15,775 nucleotides of DNA, taken from CAZVJA01 sp964626885 (GTDB taxonomy: Bacteria > Planctomycetota > Planctomycetia > Planctomycetales > Planctomycetaceae). A program made the translations under genes and the position numbers. Below are positions 13,437 through 15,775 of this stretch, one piece after another. The stretch covers positions 1 to 15,775 of the forward strand of contig CAZVJA010000116.1 of the NCBI GenBank assembly GCA_964626885.1. Direction: 5' to 3'. The notes beneath the pieces were generated by a model. It was not told the origin of the DNA, ran no database searches, and worked only from the letters and a program-made list of their open reading frames with translations. Every line of letters starts with the position of its first letter. The stretch's first letter is position 1.

Positions 13437-14798
13437 TCAATCATCCATCCGCCGTTGCGAAGTATCCGGTGCGAACAGAATCGTGAGCATCCCGACGACG
13501 AAGATCCAATGCGTGACTCGTCCGACGTTCGCGTAACTTCCCCCCGCCAGGCCCATCATGTAGCCGGTACTCAGAACACCGATTGCCGTGATGATCCGGC
13601 CGAAATTGAACGACACCCCCGACCCGGCGGCGCGCACTTCGGTCGGAAATAACTCTGGCAGACAGAGGGGAAGCCAGCCGAAGGCGGTGGTCGCCACCAG
13701 CCCCGCGACGAACACCCAAGGGAGAAACATGGAATCCGTGGGTGTCGAGAACCAATACAAGTAGCCGCTGACGAGAAACGAACCGAGGCAGATTAGAAAG
13801 TAGGTCGTGCGGCGACCGAACATCGCCGCCAACCAGCCGCCGACAAAGCTGCCGAAGATCGCCCCGAACGAGCGCATGAACTGCGTGGCGGCATTGCTTC
13901 CGGTCGCACCGAGCTTGTCGGCCCAGGTGACTGCCCAGTTCACGCATCCCCAGCCGCCGAAGAGCGGCACGGCTCCCAGCAGAATGCCAATGATTGTTGC
14001 CCGACGGTGCGGCGCTCGAAACACCGTGCTGAACGATATTCGTGCCGGCGTCGCTTCCGCAAATCGTTTTCGGCGCCATGCGGGGGATTCGGGAACAAAC
14101 CAGAGTGTGAGCAGGCCGACGATGATCGGTGTGGAGCCGACGAGCATCACCCACCGCCAATCGTCAGGTGTGACCTTGCGGCCGATGGTCATGGTCCACT
14201 CGCCAACAATGAAGGTCGGTCCGCAGATGAGCCCCATGAGCGTCAGGCCGACATTCGCTCCGGTGCCGATCACGCCGGAAACAAGTCCGCGGTTTCGCCC
14301 TGCCCAGGCTTCGTTGGCGAGCGCGACTCCCGTCGGCCACATGCCGCCGACACCGAGTCCGGTCAATGCACGCAGGACTACCAGTTGTTCAACGTTCTGC
14401 GCGAAAAAGCTGGCGAACGCGAACGTGGAATAACACAGAATGCTGATCCCCATCGTCTTCGCCCGGCCGATGCGATCACCGATCGAGCCGAAGATCAGGC
14501 CGCCGACCGCTCCCCCCAGCAGAAAGGCTCCGTTAAACCAGGCGACCCAGAAACCAACCCGCTCCTCATCCGGTTTGATTTTTTCGGACGTGGTCTTGAG
14601 GTCTTCTGGCGATTGTCCCGCGGAAATCTGCTGAGAAAGAAAATGAACGGCGGCCGGGCGGGCGGGTATGGAATTCATCTCCATCCCGGCTCCGGTCCAT
14701 CCGAGAAACGCCGCCAACAGCACGAGGTATCGGCCGCCGGATGAAAGCTCGGGAATGTCCGGTATTCCGGCGGTCGGGTGTGCGGGGGAACTGCTCAC
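13437..14798 (-). CDS. Major facilitator superfamily transporter
   Basis: This 453-residue inner-membrane transporter has about twelve hydrophobic segments and the MFS motif A between helices 2 and 3, GSIGDRIGRAK (104-114). LRALTGLGVGGMWPTG follows in helix 4, and FVPESPAWRRKR precedes the central cytoplasmic loop. The layout, with an extended segment between helices 1 and 2, resembles the metabolite/sugar-porter branches, but the substrate cannot be assigned. The start is GTG at 14798, directly behind AAGGAG; an ATG at 14855 would add a 19-residue cytoplasmic extension with no good ribosome site. The gene converges on the secreted lyase/protease, with the palindromic repeat between them. It could import sugars released by that enzyme, but this is inference from proximity. 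Confidence 0.9.
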   Translation of the reverse strand: MSSSPAHPTAGIPDIPELSSGGRYLVLLAAFLGWTGAGMEMNSIPARPAAVHFLSQQISAGQSPEDLKTTSEKIKPDEERVGFWVAWFNGAFLLGGAVGGLIFGSIGDRIGRAKTMGISILCYSTFAFASFFAQNVEQLVVLRALTGLGVGGMWPTGVALANEAWAGRNRGLVSGVIGTGANVGLTLMGLICGPTFIVGEWTMTIGRKVTPDDWRWVMLVGSTPIIVGLLTLWFVPESPAWRRKRFAEATPARISFSTVFRAPHRRATIIGILLGAVPLFGGWGCVNWAVTWADKLGATGSNAATQFMRSFGAIFGSFVGGWLAAMFGRRTTYFLICLGSFLVSGYLYWFSTPTDSMFLPWVFVAGLVATTAFGWLPLCLPELFPTEVRAAGSGVSFNFGRIITAIGVLSTGYMMGLAGGSYANVGRVTHWIFVVGMLTILFAPDTSQRRMDD

Positions 14799-14871
14799 GC
14801 GTGCTCCTTTCCGTCGATGAGGGGCGATCGCCGGAACTTCCGACAAAGTGTGCATTCTGGCTGTTGGGAGT

Positions 14872-14900
14872 GCCGGTTTCCACCAGGAAACCGGCTTTTT
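14872..14900 (+). terminator. Strong intrinsic terminator with no obvious upstream plus-strand gene
   Basis: Perfect ten-base arms GCCGGTTTCC and GGAAACCGGC enclose an ACCA loop and are followed by TTTTT. It points rightward, yet the DNA to its left encodes the MFS gene on the other strand. It may end antisense transcription or a short unannotated RNA, and it would insulate the next gene. Confidence 0.85.
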
Positions 14901-14912
14901 CGCGAGCCCCAC

Positions 14913-14942
14913 TTGCGACAGGCTCGCTGCCCGTTCTAGGAT
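14913..14942 (+). promoter_or_regulatory. Possible sigma-70 promoter of the small membrane protein gene
   Basis: TTGCGA (14913-14918) and TAGGAT (14937-14942) are 18 bp apart, directly after the terminator and about 100 bp before the GTG start. The -10 box is imperfect, so this is a modest call. Confidence 0.35.
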
Positions 14943-15046
14943 GAAAGTACGGGAATTTTCCGATTGAGCCGCGCGCCGACGGATCTTCCTGCCGATATTG
15001 ACCGCCGATCCAGGTCGGGCCGTTTATCGTCGAGAAAGGGAACCTC

Positions 15047-15577
15047 GTGAGCAAAAAGAGTCTGGCCTTGGTGTCGTTGACTGCGGCGATTCCCGCACTC
15101 GCTCTAACTCTTCTGCTGGCCAAGTCGCTGTTGTCGTCCTTCGGCAGCATGCCCGGCGCGATGGTCGGTCTCGTCGGCCTCACTCTGCTGGCAAGCGCCT
15201 TCACGTCCGTGCTGCCCGTGGGAATAGTACTCTTTGGCCCCAAGGGAGAAGCAACCGCTAAAGCCCCCAAACCTCCGAAGGAGAAGAAGGGGAAGAAAGG
15301 CAAGGAGGACGTTGAAGAGGCGGCCGTTGCAGCGGTATCCGATGAAGTGGACATCCTCAGCAGTGACGAGATTCCCGCCGAAGAGGAATTGGCGGCCGCT
15401 GACGATGATTTTGAAGTCGATGCCATGAATACCGAAATGTCGACGAACGAGCTCGACGTCGTCGAGGGAGCGTTCACGGAAGACAATCTTCCCAGCTTCC
15501 GAGGGGCAGAGAGCAACGCCGAAATCGACGAATTCAGTGACGATGATTTCGGGATTGAAGTCGAGGAAGAAGACTAG
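15047..15577 (+). CDS. Hypothetical two-helix membrane protein with Lys-rich linker and acidic tail
   Basis: I do not recognise a family for this 176-residue protein. It has two hydrophobic helices (about 6-28 and 36-63), then a very basic linker containing KPPKEKKGKKGKED (75-88), then a long acidic, low-complexity tail (about 89-176) rich in Asp and Glu, ending EVEEED. The basic stretch after the second helix suggests, by the positive-inside rule, that the tail is cytoplasmic. The start is GTG at 15047 with AAAGGGA upstream. It has its own likely promoter and a strong terminator at 15616-15644, so it is a single-gene unit. The acidic tail could bind a basic protein, divalent cations or nucleic-acid-binding factors; nothing more specific can be supported. 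Confidence 0.75.
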   Translation: MSKKSLALVSLTAAIPALALTLLLAKSLLSSFGSMPGAMVGLVGLTLLASAFTSVLPVGIVLFGPKGEATAKAPKPPKEKKGKKGKEDVEEAAVAAVSDEVDILSSDEIPAEEELAAADDDFEVDAMNTEMSTNELDVVEGAFTEDNLPSFRGAESNAEIDEFSDDDFGIEVEEED

Positions 15578-15615
15578 GCGATATTTCAAGCACTCGTCGC
15601 AACCAAAACTGGCAA

Positions 15616-15644
15616 GCCGGGGGTGTAAACCTCCGGCTTTTTTT
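15616..15644 (+). terminator. Intrinsic terminator of the small membrane protein gene
   Basis: GCCGGGGG and CCTCCGGC pair around a TGTAAA loop with one mismatch, followed by seven T residues. It lies 39 bp after the stop codon of the preceding gene. Confidence 0.88.
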
Positions 15645-15660
15645 ACCACCGCTTGGTAAT

Positions 15661-15687
15661 GAAGAAACGGGAGATTGACATCTCCCG
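15661..15687 (-). terminator. Probable leftward intrinsic terminator for a gene beyond the window
   Basis: Perfect eight-base arms CGGGAGAT and ATCTCCCG (15668-15687) enclose a TGAC loop. Read on the minus strand the stem is followed by TTTCTTC, an imperfect U-tract. It would terminate a leftward gene ending near the right edge of the window, convergent with the small membrane protein gene. No reading frame in the last 90 bases could be assigned to a protein. Confidence 0.55.
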
Positions 15688-15775
15688 CTCGCCAATTCGA
15701 TCGAACATGGCTTCAATTTGGCCTCAACTGCTCGCGCTGCGGTAGCGGTTGAGAGACCATTGAAACACCCCGCGC

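Noticed and set aside
14566..15516. Open frame of 316 codons on the minus strand
   Set aside because: It is Ser-rich antisense of the acidic-tail gene and runs through two promoter/terminator regions and the MFS start.
15713..15775. Possible C-terminal end of a leftward gene entering from the right edge
   Set aside because: One frame stays open for 20 codons to a TGA, but the stretch is too short to distinguish from chance and shows no recognisable residues.

Overview
The window looks like chromosomal DNA from a planctomycete (order Planctomycetales or a close relative). It is moderately GC-rich and gene-dense. The large secreted protein carries the 'RRRRP...VEPLEERALLAA' leader typical of planctomycete exported proteins, the regulators are planctomycete-style (a small STAS-like protein coupled to an ECF sigma factor, and a lone zinc-finger anti-sigma), and a palindromic intergenic repeat occurs twice. 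No phage, plasmid, CRISPR, tRNA or rRNA sequence was recognised.

Region 1 (about 6916 down to 25, minus strand) is a compact run of eight genes that reads as one operon: a DoxX-type membrane protein, a DinB-like helical-bundle protein, an NRDE/TANGO2-family protein, a DedA membrane domain fused to an ATP-grasp ligase, an alpha/beta hydrolase, a GH3-family acyl-adenylating enzyme, a small HxxxCxxC zinc-finger anti-sigma-type protein, and a CoaB-like protein lacking the usual C-terminus. Four junctions overlap or share bases (13, 4, 1 and 23 nt), which points to translational coupling. Two different ATP-dependent carboxylate-activating enzymes, a hydrolase and a membrane anchor in one operon suggest a small-molecule or lipid conjugation pathway. 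No product can be named from sequence.

Region 2 (6917-7365) is a 449-bp divergent regulatory region with an array of CCACGAA dyads and a good sigma-54-type -24/-12 match. The match faces a two-gene plus-strand operon (7366-8273) of a STAS-like protein and an ECF sigma factor that overlap by ATGA. The ECF gene lacks an adjacent anti-sigma gene, while an orphan anti-sigma-like gene sits in Region 1.

Region 3 is hemL (8309-9607, minus), an intact glutamate-1-semialdehyde aminomutase with a recognisable promoter. A long non-coding stretch follows (9608-10688) with a 112-bp palindromic repeat, two perfect dyads, and a promoter and hairpin belonging to the next gene.

Region 4 (10689-13259, plus) encodes a secreted multidomain protein: planctomycete leader, DNRLRE-type beta domain, PKD-like domain, alginate-lyase-like helical domain and a C-terminal metzincin-like zinc protease domain. 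A second copy of the palindromic repeat, inverted, lies 20 bp downstream, so the gene is bracketed by the two copies. Convergent to it is an MFS transporter (13437-14798, minus).

Region 5 (14799-15775) holds a strong intrinsic terminator with no obvious upstream plus-strand gene, a probable promoter, a small two-helix membrane protein with a lysine-rich linker and acidic tail (15047-15577), and two terminators, one of them facing left from beyond the window.

Several genes appear to start at GTG (anti-sigma, DoxX, MFS and the small membrane protein). These starts were chosen because each has a clear purine-rich ribosome binding site.
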